Shown: piece after piece, positions 17,756 to 26,939 of the stretch
Layout: each line of letters starts with the position of its first letter
Numbering within the stretch: position 1 is the first letter of the stretch
NCBI RefSeq assembly: GCF_002975205.1
Contig: NZ_PCOC01000002.1
Span: forward strand, 1,379,001 to 1,443,000
Reading direction: 5' to 3'
Source: Ochrobactrum vermis
GTDB taxonomy: Bacteria > Pseudomonadota > Alphaproteobacteria > Rhizobiales > Rhizobiaceae
DNA length: 64,000 bases
Made by a program: the position numbers and the translations under genes
The notes under the pieces: model-generated
Told to the model about the DNA's origin: nothing
Database searches by the model: none
Seen by the model: only the letters and a program-made list of their open reading frames with translations

Positions 17756-17778
17756 ACGCCGCCCGTAGGCGGCGTCCT
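17756..17778 (-). terminator. Terminator after the first tandem binding-protein gene
   Basis: On the minus strand ACGCCGCC-TACG-GGCGGCGT is followed by TTTATTTT; 22 bases downstream of the stop codon of the gene ending at 17800. Confidence 0.8.
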
Positions 17779-17799
17779 GCATGTTGCAAAGATCTAAAA

Positions 17800-18651
17800 T
17801 TACGGCGTAACGTCGAAGCCGAACCACTTTTCCGACAGGCGCTTGATCGTGCCGTCAGCCTTTGCAGCTTCGATGGCTTCATCGAACATCTTCTTCAGTT
17901 CGGTATCGTCCTTGCGCAGGCCGACAGCAACGCCACGGCCCAGAATACCGCCCTTGAAGAACGGACCGGTCATGACAATGTCTTCATTGCCCGGCTTCTT
18001 GGCAGCGTCCGTGAGGTAAGCGAGCGAAGCAACGATCAGATCAACGCGTCCGGCCTTCAGGTCCAGATCGTGCTGTTCCGTGGTCTTGTATTCACGGATT
18101 TCGATATTGTCCTTGAAGTATTTGTCGAGGAGCGTCAGGCCAAGCGAAGCGGTCTGGACGCCAACGGTACGACCCTTGATTTCAGCCGATACTTCGTCGA
18201 TCGCCTTCTGTGCGGCCGCTTCATCCTTGGCGAGATAGAGGGTCTCGCCGGTGTGCGGCAGCTTGGCGTAAGGGCTGTCCTTCAGCGTTGCGAAGGTCTG
18301 CGGCGTCAGGCCGTAGGAAATCGAGAAGCTGATGGTTTCTTCACGCTTCGGCGTTGCGGTGAGGCCTGCCATGATCGCATCGAACTTGCCGGCGTTGAGT
18401 GCCGGAATGATGCTGTCGAAAGGCTGGGCGACCATCGTGCACTCAACCTTCATGCGAGCGCAAAGGTCCTTGTAGAGGTCGACTTCATAGCCATCCAGCG
18501 AGCCATCGGGCTTGGTGAAGTTGTAAGGACGGAAAGCACCTTCCGTGGCGATGGTGATCTTCGTCCACTTCTTTTCCTCGGCATGGGCCGAGATGCTCGT
18601 CAGAGCAAGAGCGGAAATGAACACGGCTTTGAAAAGTCCGATAGTCTTCAT
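17800..18651 (-). CDS. Amino-acid ABC transporter substrate-binding protein, tandem paralogue 1
   Basis: A 283-residue SBP_bac_3 protein. The ATG at 18649-18651 gives a clean signal peptide (KTIGLFKAVFISALALTSIS, cut near AHA-EE); the open frame extends further upstream but would overlap the ATPase gene. ITIATEGAFRPYNFTKPDG and AGRVDLIVASLAYL are typical of the HisJ/ArtJ/OccT group. It follows the ATPase gene by 61 bases and is probably the cognate binding protein of this importer. Confidence 0.9.
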   Translation of the reverse strand: MKTIGLFKAVFISALALTSISAHAEEKKWTKITIATEGAFRPYNFTKPDGSLDGYEVDLYKDLCARMKVECTMVAQPFDSIIPALNAGKFDAIMAGLTATPKREETISFSISYGLTPQTFATLKDSPYAKLPHTGETLYLAKDEAAAQKAIDEVSAEIKGRTVGVQTASLGLTLLDKYFKDNIEIREYKTTEQHDLDLKAGRVDLIVASLAYLTDAAKKPGNEDIVMTGPFFKGGILGRGVAVGLRKDDTELKKMFDEAIEAAKADGTIKRLSEKWFGFDVTP

Positions 18652-18712
18652 TGCAGTTATCCTGTTGCGGTTATTTCTGTCCGACTTTCGCCGGAACACA
18701 GAATTTCTATGT

Positions 18713-19507
18713 TTAGGCAGCGTTCTCGTGGCTGATGAACTTGCGGAAACGTTCTGACTTCGAATTGCCGAACACGTCTTCCGGCGCACCGTCTTCTTCC
18801 ACCAGTCCCTGATGGAAAAACACCACACGATTGGAGACATCGCGCGCAAAGCCCATTTCATGGGTCACGACCAGCATGGTGCGGCCTTCCTCTGCCAGGC
18901 CGCGCATAACGCGCAGCACTTCACCGACCAGCTCCGGATCGAGCGCTGAGGTCGGCTCGTCGAAAAGCATGACCTTCGGCTTCATTGCCAGCCCGCGGGC
19001 AATTGCAGCGCGCTGCTGCTGTCCGCCCGAGAGGTGGGCCGGATAGAAATCACGCTTGTCGGCAATACCGACCTTCGCCAGCAAGGCTTCTGCCTCGGCG
19101 ATGCATTCTGCACGCGGGCGTCCCTGCACATAGATCGGTGCCTCGATGACGTTTTCCAGAATGGTCTTGTGTGACCACAGATTAAAGCTCTGGAACACCA
19201 TGCCCAGTTCCGAACGAATGCGCGAAACCTGCTTCTTGTCCGTCGGGTAGGCTTCACCCTTCGAATTCTTCGCCATGCGGATGGTTTCACCAGAAACCGT
19301 CACAGTGCCCGACGTGGGAGTTTCGAGAAGATTGATGCAGCGCAGGAAGGTCGACTTGCCTGAGCCGGACGAACCGAGGATCGAAATGACCTCGCCCTCA
19401 CGTGCCTCAAGCGAAATGCCCTTCAGCACTTCATTCGCACCGAAGCTCTTGCGCAGGTTTTCGACTTTCAGCGCCACCGGTGCATTGGAGGAAACGATTT
19501 TGCTCAC
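18713..19507 (-). CDS. Amino-acid ABC transporter ATP-binding protein (HisP/OccP type)
   Basis: A 264-residue ATPase with Walker [10 protein letters not shown], signature [16 protein letters not shown], Walker [13 protein letters not shown] and the H-loop [19 protein letters not shown] and the [20 protein letters not shown] insert are characteristic of the polar amino-acid uptake (PAAT) family. Its start overlaps the stop of the upstream permease gene by four bases. It powers the importer of this cluster. Confidence 0.93.
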   Translation of the reverse strand: MSKIVSSNAPVALKVENLRKSFGANEVLKGISLEAREGEVISILGSSGSGKSTFLRCINLLETPTSGTVTVSGETIRMAKNSKGEAYPTDKKQVSRIRSELGMVFQSFNLWSHKTILENVIEAPIYVQGRPRAECIAEAEALLAKVGIADKRDFYPAHLSGGQQQRAAIARGLAMKPKVMLFDEPTSALDPELVGEVLRVMRGLAEEGRTMLVVTHEMGFARDVSNRVVFFHQGLVEEDGAPEDVFGNSKSERFRKFISHENAA

Positions 19508-20223
19508 GATGTTTGTCCTTCGGAGGAAAGCTTGACGACAGGCTGGCGCAGATAAGGGGTCAGTTTATATTCTGCGAACATAAGCGCACGCGTCAGAACG
19601 AAATTGATGGCAAGGTAGATCGCACCGGCGATCACGAAGATTTCTATAGCCCGGTAGCTTTCGGCGATCAGCTTTGCCGCGATGCCGGTCACTTCCATGA
19701 GCGTGATGATCGATGCGAGCGAGGTTGCCTTGATCATCGATATCATCTCATTGCCGTAACCAGGCAGCGCCTGACGGATCGCAAGCGGCATGACGATGCG
19801 GCGGAAGCAGGTGAATGATGACATGCCACAGGCTTTTGCAGCTTCGATCTGGCCATGCGGAACGGACAGCAGGCCACCGCGGATGATCTCACTCGCATAA
19901 GCGGCGTTGTTCAATGTCAGCGCAATGATCGCACACCAGTAAGGCTCGCGTAAAACCGGCCACAGGAACGAGTAGCGGATGGCCGGAAACTGGCTAAGAC
20001 CGTAATAGATGATGAATATCTGCACCAGAAGCGGTGTTCCACGGAACACAAAGACGTAAAGGCGGGCAATCCAGTCCAGCACCTTGATGCCCGAAAGGCG
20101 CATCATGGCGAAAAGCAGGGCTAAAATGGCACCGAACACGATGGAGCTTACCGCAAGCTTCAGGGTCAGCGGTACGCCGCCCAGCATCTGGAAGAATGCA
20201 TCGGAATAGAATTCAAGGTTCAT
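19504..20223 (-). CDS. Amino-acid ABC transporter permease (HisM/OccM type)
   Basis: A 239-residue inner-membrane permease with five predicted helices and the EAA loop [20 protein letters not shown] followed by [33 protein letters not shown] is the conserved PAAT permease segment. Its start overlaps the upstream permease stop (ATGA). Confidence 0.92.
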   Translation of the reverse strand: MNLEFYSDAFFQMLGGVPLTLKLAVSSIVFGAILALLFAMMRLSGIKVLDWIARLYVFVFRGTPLLVQIFIIYYGLSQFPAIRYSFLWPVLREPYWCAIIALTLNNAAYASEIIRGGLLSVPHGQIEAAKACGMSSFTCFRRIVMPLAIRQALPGYGNEMISMIKATSLASIITLMEVTGIAAKLIAESYRAIEIFVIAGAIYLAINFVLTRALMFAEYKLTPYLRQPVVKLSSEGQTS

Positions 20224-20942
20224 TTTGCCCTCCGGACACCGCGCGAGAAGTGGCGCTCGGCCATCTGCAGAAGCCCGCCGGAAACCGACGAAATGAGCAG
20301 ATAGAGCGCACCGGCAATGAGGAAGAAGTTGAAAGGCAGACCAGTCGAACCGGCGCCGATCTGTGCTTGACGCAGAAGCTCAACAACACCGGCAACGGAC
20401 ACCAAAGCGGATTCCTTGAGCGAGACCTGCCAGACATTGCCGAGCCCCGGCAACGCATGTCGCAGCGCGAGCGGCGCGATAATGCGACGGAACTTCAGCA
20501 TCTGGCCCATGCCGCAGGCGGTGGCAGCTTCGATTTCACCTTTGGAGACAGCCCGAAATGCGCCCCGGAACACTTCCGTATGGTGCGCACCACAGGAAAT
20601 GGCGATTGCCAGAACGCCTGCAAGAAAGCCGGGAAAACCAATAAAGCCTTCTGCACCGAAATATTTACCGAGGGCCGTGACCGCAGCACTGCCACCGAAA
20701 TAGAACAGATAGATGACGAGAAGGTCCGGAATACCACGAATGATCGTGGTGTAGCCGTCGGCCACAGCGCGAAGCGTACGCCCGCCGGAAATCTTCGCCC
20801 AGGCGGCGAAAACGCCGATGGCTGCGCCAAGAAGGAAGCCGAGAACCGCGAGCGCCACGCTCACGAGGGCACCCATCATCAGCACATAGCCCCAGCCGTC
20901 CGGCCCGAAGCTCAAAATATCGAGAAAGCCCATCTGCTTCAT
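20220..20942 (-). CDS. Amino-acid ABC transporter permease (HisQ/OccQ type)
   Basis: A 240-residue permease with IRGIPDLLVIYLFYFGGSAA and the EAA loop IEAATACGMGQMLKFRRII. It pairs with the permease at 19504-20223 to form the heterodimeric channel. It lies 73 bases downstream of the M20 amidohydrolase gene and is probably in the same transcript. Confidence 0.92.
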   Translation of the reverse strand: MKQMGFLDILSFGPDGWGYVLMMGALVSVALAVLGFLLGAAIGVFAAWAKISGGRTLRAVADGYTTIIRGIPDLLVIYLFYFGGSAAVTALGKYFGAEGFIGFPGFLAGVLAIAISCGAHHTEVFRGAFRAVSKGEIEAATACGMGQMLKFRRIIAPLALRHALPGLGNVWQVSLKESALVSVAGVVELLRQAQIGAGSTGLPFNFFLIAGALYLLISSVSGGLLQMAERHFSRGVRRAK

Positions 20943-21015
20943 GATGCGTCAGGCCCTGTTGGAATTGGGGGATTGAATGTCATTTCAATTTTCGAAATCT
21001 GCTTGTCCGGCCACA

Positions 21016-22488
21016 TCATTTTGCGGTTTCGGGCAGAGCGGGTTGAACGCTATCCGGAATGGGATTGACGAAAACGGTTCCGTTGAGCCGTTTTTCATGA
21101 TCCTGCTTTGCTTTCTCGATCTGTGCCGGGTCACGGAACAATTCGATGGCTGTGCTGCCCATGATTTTGGCAGCATGGGCCATGCCCTTATGCGCTGCTG
21201 GCAGCTTACCCTGCGCCACCATCTGCCACGAATGAAGCGGCGTGCCGATTGCGCAGGTCGCGCCGCGCATCTGCACGGTGGGAACAACCCAGCTCACGCT
21301 TCCGACGTCAGTGGAACCGACAAGGGTGTTATCGCCTTTATAGGGCGTATAGATGTCTTCGCAAAGTGCCAGACCCGCTTTGGGCTCAACGCCGAAGCGG
21401 CGGAAGGCATCCGAAATGTCTTCTTTGGAGAGCGTCTTCTGAAAACGGCTCGCGGTTTCGCGATCCTGCTCGTCAAAGTCTGGAGGTCCAAGCCGTTCGA
21501 GCTGTAGCTGCATCATCTGTTCCAGCGGCGTGTTGCCGATCAGATCGGCATCACCGCTGACGATTTCGCTGCGGACCGACGTTTCCGTCATCAGCGCGGC
21601 ACCTTCAGCGATCTTCTTGACGCGCTCCAGAAGTGTCTGCATTTCCGGCAGGCTGCGGGCACGGACGAGATAACGCACAGTTGCCTTGGCCTGAACGACA
21701 TTGGGGGCAAAACCACCTGTATCGGTCACGGCGTAATGAATGCGCGCCGTGGACGGCATATGCTCGCGCATGTAGTTCACGCCCACATTCATCAGTTCGA
21801 CCGCGTCCAGCGCACTCCGCCCCAGATGCGGCGCCGATGAAGCGTGAGCCGCGCGGCCGCTGAAGTGGAAGTTGATTTCGTTGCAGGCCAGCGAAACTGG
21901 ATCGTTCACGCCCGCAAATGGTGCGGGATGCCAACAAAAGGCAATATCCACGTCGTCGAACAGCCCTTCGCGGACCATGAAACCCTTGGCCGAACCGCCT
22001 TCTTCCGCCGGACAGCCATAATAGCGCACGCGGCCCTTGATGCCCTGTGCGGCAAGATAGTCCTTCACCGCTGCAGCGGCGAGCAAAGCCCCTGAGCCCA
22101 ACAGGTTATGGCCGCAGCCGTGTCCGTGGCCGCCTGCTTCGATGGGCTGTTCTTCATCCAGTCCCGATATCTGGCTCAGGCCCGGCAAGGCATCGAATTC
22201 ACCGAGAATGGCGATGACCGGCCCTTCGTCGCCGAATTCACCCATCACTGCCGTCGGCAGACCCGCAATACCACGCTCGACGCGAAACCCTTCGGCTTCC
22301 AGCATCGCTGCATGGGCATCGCACGATTTGTATTCTTCATAATTTGTTTCAGGATTATCCCAAACCGTATCGCTCAGTTCGAAATATGCGGCGCTCTTGG
22401 CGTCGACGATATCCCAGATATCGTGATGGTTTTTCAACTCGGCTCCATCGCTCATTTCACCGTCGCCATGCAAAATGGCGCCGGGCAT
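21016..22488 (-). CDS. M20 family amidohydrolase (AbgB-like)
   Basis: A 490-residue metallopeptidase of the M20 family. Metal-site signatures GGHGHGCGHNLLGSG, PAEEGGSAKGFMV and CWHPAP are visible, and EETNYEEYKS-type N-terminal sequence (NPETNYEEYKSCDAHAAML) resembles the AbgB aminobenzoyl-glutamate hydrolase branch. A dimerisation domain with FHFSGRAAHASSAPHLGRSA follows. The start could be this ATG or the ATG at 22453-22455 (MSDGAELK), both with weak ribosome-binding sites. As first gene before an amino-acid ABC importer, it probably hydrolyses an imported amide or N-acyl compound. Confidence 0.87.
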   Translation of the reverse strand: MPGAILHGDGEMSDGAELKNHHDIWDIVDAKSAAYFELSDTVWDNPETNYEEYKSCDAHAAMLEAEGFRVERGIAGLPTAVMGEFGDEGPVIAILGEFDALPGLSQISGLDEEQPIEAGGHGHGCGHNLLGSGALLAAAAVKDYLAAQGIKGRVRYYGCPAEEGGSAKGFMVREGLFDDVDIAFCWHPAPFAGVNDPVSLACNEINFHFSGRAAHASSAPHLGRSALDAVELMNVGVNYMREHMPSTARIHYAVTDTGGFAPNVVQAKATVRYLVRARSLPEMQTLLERVKKIAEGAALMTETSVRSEIVSGDADLIGNTPLEQMMQLQLERLGPPDFDEQDRETASRFQKTLSKEDISDAFRRFGVEPKAGLALCEDIYTPYKGDNTLVGSTDVGSVSWVVPTVQMRGATCAIGTPLHSWQMVAQGKLPAAHKGMAHAAKIMGSTAIELFRDPAQIEKAKQDHEKRLNGTVFVNPIPDSVQPALPETAK

Positions 22489-22930
22489 CAGGACATTCCG
22501 GCAAAGGAGATGCCGAAACCTTCCTTAGGCTGCATTTTTTGATGATGCTGATAGAACCCGGGCCCTGCTCTAGCAAGGGCAGATCGGAGAGTTGACGCAG
22601 AATTACTGACTTCCGGGCAATTTTATGCCCTCAATCCGCAAATTTACTCAATTCTTCCGATTGAAGTCGGCTGTTGGCCTCCCACGCGCCTCAATATTCC
22701 TCGCACCTGTACCCAGCAGTACCCGAGACGAATGGCGGGGAGTAGCCGTGATATTGGTCAAAATTATCGCATGTTTTTGCAATATGAGAGGTCCCTCCTG
22801 ACAAATTGCCAACAAGATAGCTGAAACGACGTAATCACCGCTCATATTCTGCTGCCAGATATTCACCTCATCCATTGATTCAACGCCCAAGCTTCTTGAC
22901 GCGAGACTGAAACCACTATCATCGTCAGTC
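22489..22930. other. Divergent intergenic region without a supported gene
   Basis: It holds the promoters of the M20/ABC operon (leftward) and of the two-component operon (rightward). A short hairpin GCCCTGC...GCAAGGGC lies at about 22562-22581. Open frames here have no recognisable product. Confidence 0.4.
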
Positions 22931-23599
22931 ATGCGTATCCTGCTCGTCGAAGACAATCTCACCCTCGCAAACTGGCTGGCAAAAAGCCTGCAACAGTCGA
23001 ACTATAGCGTCGATACGGTGCACGACGCGGCTGACGCGGAACAGGCGCTGGCCTTCACCGAATACGATCTCGTGATCCTTGATCTCGGCTTGCCTGACAA
23101 GACGGGACTTGACGTGCTGGAGCACGTCCGCGGCAGAGGCAACGAGGTTCCCGTCATCATTCTGACGGCCAATGCGAGCCTTGACGGACGTATTCGCGGT
23201 CTCGACGCCGGTGCTGACGATTATCTGCCAAAACCTTTCGAACTCAGCGAACTCGAAGCACGCATTCGCGCTCACCTTCGCAGGTCAAGCCAGCGGACTG
23301 CGCCAGTCGTAACCTGTGGCCTGTTGCGTTTTGATACCAACACGCGGCTATTCTCTCTCGGAAGTGATCCGCTGGCACTTGCACCGAAAGAACATGCGGT
23401 TCTGGAGCAGCTTCTGCGGCGTATCGGAACCACGGTCAGCAAAACAACGCTTGTTCAGGGTATCTACAATTTCGACAGCGAGACCGATGAAAATGCCATT
23501 GAGATCTACATTCATCGCCTGCGTAAAAAACTGGAAGGCACCAAGGCTGAAATCGTAACCTTGCGTGGCCTTGGCTATCTGCTGCGCGAAGCGAATTGA
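22931..23599 (+). CDS. tctD: OmpR-family response regulator, TctD-like
   Basis: A 222-residue response regulator. The receiver domain has phosphoacceptor Asp51 (VILDLGLPD), Thr79 and Lys101 (DYLPKPFE); the C-terminal winged helix (about 125-222) ends IYIHRLRKKLEGTKAEIVTLRGLGYLL. Sequence style matches the TctD/QseB subgroup, whose members often control tricarboxylate or other uptake genes. The stop is one base before the sensor kinase ATG. Targets are not stated by sequence, but two ABC importer operons flank it. Confidence 0.9.
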   Translation: MRILLVEDNLTLANWLAKSLQQSNYSVDTVHDAADAEQALAFTEYDLVILDLGLPDKTGLDVLEHVRGRGNEVPVIILTANASLDGRIRGLDAGADDYLPKPFELSELEARIRAHLRRSSQRTAPVVTCGLLRFDTNTRLFSLGSDPLALAPKEHAVLEQLLRRIGTTVSKTTLVQGIYNFDSETDENAIEIYIHRLRKKLEGTKAEIVTLRGLGYLLREAN

Positions 23600-23600
23600 G

Positions 23601-24989
23601 ATGAAACGGTTGTTCCCTCGCCTTTCCCAGAGTCTGCGCGCCCAACTCGTTTCGTGGATCGTGATCCCGCTGATTGTCGTAGCGGGCATCAATCTGTGGA
23701 CCGCGTGGCGTGCGTCGGAAAACATGGCCGGCATCGTGTCCGACCGCATGCTGACGGCATCAGCACGCGCCATCGGTGAGGCCACTGCCGCCTCGCATGA
23801 CGCTATTGATGCTGTCATTCCGCCGGTCGCGCTGGAGATGTTTTCCACGGGATACGGCGACCGGGTCTATTATCGTGTCGAGACCTCGGATGGGCGTTTA
23901 CTGGCAGGGTTTCCCGATTTGCCGAAACCAGATGAAATCGCAAACTACGACCCATTTCACTATGAGGGCATCTATCGCGACCATCCCTTGCGTCTGGTCG
24001 TCCTGCGCCACCCCGTCGCAGCACCGCCTAATCTGCCGCAGGCCGTCGATGTGGTCGTGGGCGTCACCCTTGCGGGATATACCGCCATGCAGCGGGAACT
24101 ATGGTTGAACTCCGTGCTGGAGCAATCGCTGCTCATCATTGTCGCCGGAGCCCTTTCGCTGTTGGGCCTGCGCTTCGTGTTGCGCCCGCTGATCCGCCTT
24201 CGCAACGAAGTCCGCAATCGGACATCCGAGCTGGAACCGTTCGATCCGCAGACAGTCCAGACCGAACTCCGACCGCTGGTCACGGCGCTCAACCAATATA
24301 TGGAACGCGTGCGCAAGCAGATGTCGGCGCAACACCGTTTCATCCAGAATGCTGCGCATCAGTTGCGCACCCCACTTGCGACGCTATCGACACAGGCCAG
24401 TTTTGCGGAACGGGCAACCAGTGAAAGTGACCGCAGGGATGTTTTGGCAGGCATCAAGAACACGGCCATGCAACTGTCGAGACTGGCAGGACAGTTGCTG
24501 ACGCTTTCGCGCGCCGAACCGGGCAGCAGGCGCCCGCGCGCCGACCGCGTAGACCTCGCGGAAGCAGGACAGCAAATTCTGGAAAGCCTCGCGGGTAAGG
24601 CGTTTGATCGCAAGATTGATCTCGGATTCGAGCTTAAGGCAGCCAAACCGGTCATTTCCGGCGATGGCACTATGCTGCGCGAGATGATTGTCAATCTGGT
24701 CGACAATGCCCTTACCTATACGCCTGAAGGCGGCACAGTGACGCTCATGGTCGACCAGGATGGGCGGAAAATCAACATACGGGTAGAGGACAACGGACCC
24801 GGCATTCCGGCCAGCGAATATGAACACGTTTTCGAACGTTTCTATCGTGTTCCGGGCACAGTCGCGGAAGGAAGCGGGCTAGGCCTCGCCATAGTACGCG
24901 AAGTTACTGATGCCGCTGGCGGCCATGTGGAGCTTTCCAAAACGAAAGGCGGCGGACTTACGGTGACTGTCACCCTGCCCGCCGCCTGA
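23601..24989 (+). CDS. tctE: Sensor histidine kinase, TctE-like
   Basis: A 462-residue membrane kinase. The N-terminal helix (about 17-36), a periplasmic domain of the 2CSK_N type (about 40-165), a second helix (about 172-192), HAMP-like linker, HisKA with phosphoacceptor His253 in NAAHQLRTPLATL, and HATPase with N box MIVNLVDNALTYTP and G boxes VEDNGPGIP and GSGLGLAIV. The start right after the regulator stop (TGA-G-ATG) is preferred over a longer frame that overlaps it. It partners the response regulator upstream. Confidence 0.9.
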   Translation: MKRLFPRLSQSLRAQLVSWIVIPLIVVAGINLWTAWRASENMAGIVSDRMLTASARAIGEATAASHDAIDAVIPPVALEMFSTGYGDRVYYRVETSDGRLLAGFPDLPKPDEIANYDPFHYEGIYRDHPLRLVVLRHPVAAPPNLPQAVDVVVGVTLAGYTAMQRELWLNSVLEQSLLIIVAGALSLLGLRFVLRPLIRLRNEVRNRTSELEPFDPQTVQTELRPLVTALNQYMERVRKQMSAQHRFIQNAAHQLRTPLATLSTQASFAERATSESDRRDVLAGIKNTAMQLSRLAGQLLTLSRAEPGSRRPRADRVDLAEAGQQILESLAGKAFDRKIDLGFELKAAKPVISGDGTMLREMIVNLVDNALTYTPEGGTVTLMVDQDGRKINIRVEDNGPGIPASEYEHVFERFYRVPGTVAEGSGLGLAIVREVTDAAGGHVELSKTKGGGLTVTVTLPAA

Positions 24990-25010
24990 CGCATTCGACC
25001 TATCCGGCTA

Positions 25011-25898
25011 TCAGCTTCCCTGTTCGGACAGCGCCTGCGGACGCCATTTGACCAGATGGTTTTCGACCAGTGTGATGATGTATTCCACGACGAGTGCCAG
25101 AACCGCCAGAATGACCATGGCAGCAAAGACGCCGTTGGCATTGAACGTACCCTGTGCGGTCGAGATCATCAGGCCGACGCCCTTTTTAGCGCCGAGAAAT
25201 TCACCGACAACGGCACCGACGAGCGCAAAGCCGAAGCTGACGTGAAGGCTTGCCAGAATCCAGCTCATGGCCGATGGCACAATGACGGTGCGTGTGATCT
25301 GTGAACGTGATGCACCCAGGATCTGCGCATTGGCGATCAGCGCACGATCAGCCTCACGCACGCCCTGAAACGCGTTTGCGAATACCACAAAGAACACCAT
25401 GACGACGGCCAGAGCCACCTTGGATGCCATGCCGAGGCCAAGCGCAATGATGAAGATCGAACCCAGCACGACGCGCGGGATGGAATTGGCGATCTTGATA
25501 TAGATCGAGAACACATCGGCGAGGAACTTGTTGCGGCCAAGCAGGATACCGCAGATAACGCCGCCCACCGCACCGATAAGGAAGCCGAGCGCGGTTTCTT
25601 CAAGTGTTACGATAATCTGTTCCGAAAGCGGCCCCTGTGATGTGCCTTCCGTGATCCAGATCCATATCTGGTCGGCAATACCCGAAGGGCTTGCAAAGAA
25701 GAATGGATCGATCAGACCGGTCCGCGCGCCGAGTTCCCAACCGCCCAGAACGGCGACAAGAATGGCAAGACGCACGAGGATAACCACGGCGCGGCGGCGG
25801 CGCATATCGGCACGAAACTTCGCTTCGGTGCGGGCAAGTTCGTCGGTACTTGCATTGGGCTGCAAGTTTGCGGATGCGGAGAGAGCTTGTGTTGTCAT
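25011..25898 (-). CDS. ABC transporter permease, NitT/TauT (SsuC-like) family
   Basis: A 295-residue inner-membrane permease with six predicted helices and a BPD_transp_1 domain; the EAA-type loop reads ANAQILGASRSQITRTVIVPSA. ELGARTGLIDPFFFASPSGI is typical of permeases for sulfonates, nitrate, thiamine precursors and similar compounds. The stop is 21 bases from the convergent kinase gene and no terminator is visible between them. Last gene of a three-gene operon. Confidence 0.9.
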   Translation of the reverse strand: MTTQALSASANLQPNASTDELARTEAKFRADMRRRRAVVILVRLAILVAVLGGWELGARTGLIDPFFFASPSGIADQIWIWITEGTSQGPLSEQIIVTLEETALGFLIGAVGGVICGILLGRNKFLADVFSIYIKIANSIPRVVLGSIFIIALGLGMASKVALAVVMVFFVVFANAFQGVREADRALIANAQILGASRSQITRTVIVPSAMSWILASLHVSFGFALVGAVVGEFLGAKKGVGLMISTAQGTFNANGVFAAMVILAVLALVVEYIITLVENHLVKWRPQALSEQGS

Positions 25899-25912
25899 GT
25901 CATTGTCTCCGT

Positions 25913-26764
25913 TTAATTTCCCGTCGCCAGAGCGCGCTTCTGGCCAATCTGCACTTCCTCACGCAAGTCGTCCCAGATCACCTTGGCTATATCGACGAAC
26001 TGGCTGTCGTAGCGGATGTCTTCCATGACGCGCGGGCGCGGGATGTCGATGTCGTAGACGCTCTTGACTGTGGCTGGACCTGCGGTCAGCACATAAACCT
26101 TGTCGGCAAGCGCGATAGCTTCTTCGAGGTCGTGCGTAACGAAAATGACGGACGCGCCGGATTGCTGCCAGAGATCGAGCAATTCGCCCTGCATCAGCGT
26201 TCGTGTCTGCACATCAAGCGCGCTGAACGGTTCGTCCATAAGCAGGATTTTCGGCTCGTTGATGAAGGTCTGCGCCAGCGCCACGCGTTTGCGCATACCG
26301 CCCGAAAGCTGGTGCGGATAATGCTTTTCAAAACGGGCTAGGCCGACACGGGCGATCCAGCTGCGCGATTTCTCATAGGCTTCTTCCTTGCCCATGCCGC
26401 GATAGCGCGGACCGGCACTCACATTGTCGATGACATTCAGCCATGGAAAAAGAGCATCGGCCTGAAACACGAAACCGATATCGGGGCTGATGCCTTCGAT
26501 GGGCTTGCCCATCAGACGAACTTCGCCGGCACTCGGCTTGGCGAGACCAGTTACGAGATTAAGTGTCGTCGATTTACCGCAGCCGGTTGGGCCGACGACA
26601 CAGGCAAACTCGCCTTGCGCGACATTCATCGTGAAATCACGCAATGCAGTCATCATCTTGCCGTCGGGGGTGACGAAACGGCGGGTCACATTATTGAGCG
26701 CGATTGCAGGCACGCTATTGCCGGCTTTCTCACGCGCAATGGTTCTGGGGGCTTCCATCAGCAT
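25913..26764 (-). CDS. ABC transporter ATP-binding protein, NitT/TauT family
   Basis: An ATPase of about 283 residues with Walker A GPTGCGKST, signature LSGGMRKRVALAQTF, Walker B KILLMDEPFSALD and VTHDLEEAI. The start at 26762-26764 has GAGGA close upstream; an ATG at 26756-26758 would have more normal spacing, and a longer frame to 26788 is also open but has no better site. Downstream of the binding-protein gene with two strong hairpins in between. Confidence 0.9.
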   Translation of the reverse strand: MLMEAPRTIAREKAGNSVPAIALNNVTRRFVTPDGKMMTALRDFTMNVAQGEFACVVGPTGCGKSTTLNLVTGLAKPSAGEVRLMGKPIEGISPDIGFVFQADALFPWLNVIDNVSAGPRYRGMGKEEAYEKSRSWIARVGLARFEKHYPHQLSGGMRKRVALAQTFINEPKILLMDEPFSALDVQTRTLMQGELLDLWQQSGASVIFVTHDLEEAIALADKVYVLTAGPATVKSVYDIDIPRPRVMEDIRYDSQFVDIAKVIWDDLREEVQIGQKRALATGN

Positions 26765-26819
26765 GGGGTCCTCGCGGGTATGCGGCACCGCTCGCGCGCG
26801 ATATTTTCGTGATCAGGCA

Positions 26820-26930
26820 TTTCCAGCAAAACCGTTTTACACTTTTGCTGGAAATACTCTGTCGCGCGCCTGCAATGCGGTTGAATCTGTTGAGAACAAC
26901 GAGACTGACGTTCGCACTGGAACGTCAGTC
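26820..26930 (-). other. Two intercistronic hairpins between binding protein and ATPase genes
   Basis: Stem 1: GACTGACGTTC (26903-26913) with GAACGTCAGTC (26920-26930), 11 bp, 6-base loop. Stem 2: ATTTCCAGCAAAA (26820-26832) with TTTTGCTGGAAAT (26844-26856), 13 bp, 11-base loop. On the transcript they follow the binding-protein stop and precede the ATPase. They could protect the upstream mRNA or partially terminate, giving excess binding protein. Confidence 0.7.
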
Positions 26931-26939
26931 CGAGGCTGC

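Noticed and set aside
22648-22962. 104-codon minus-strand frame in the gap before the response regulator
   Set aside because: Overlaps the response regulator start and shows no protein-like pattern.
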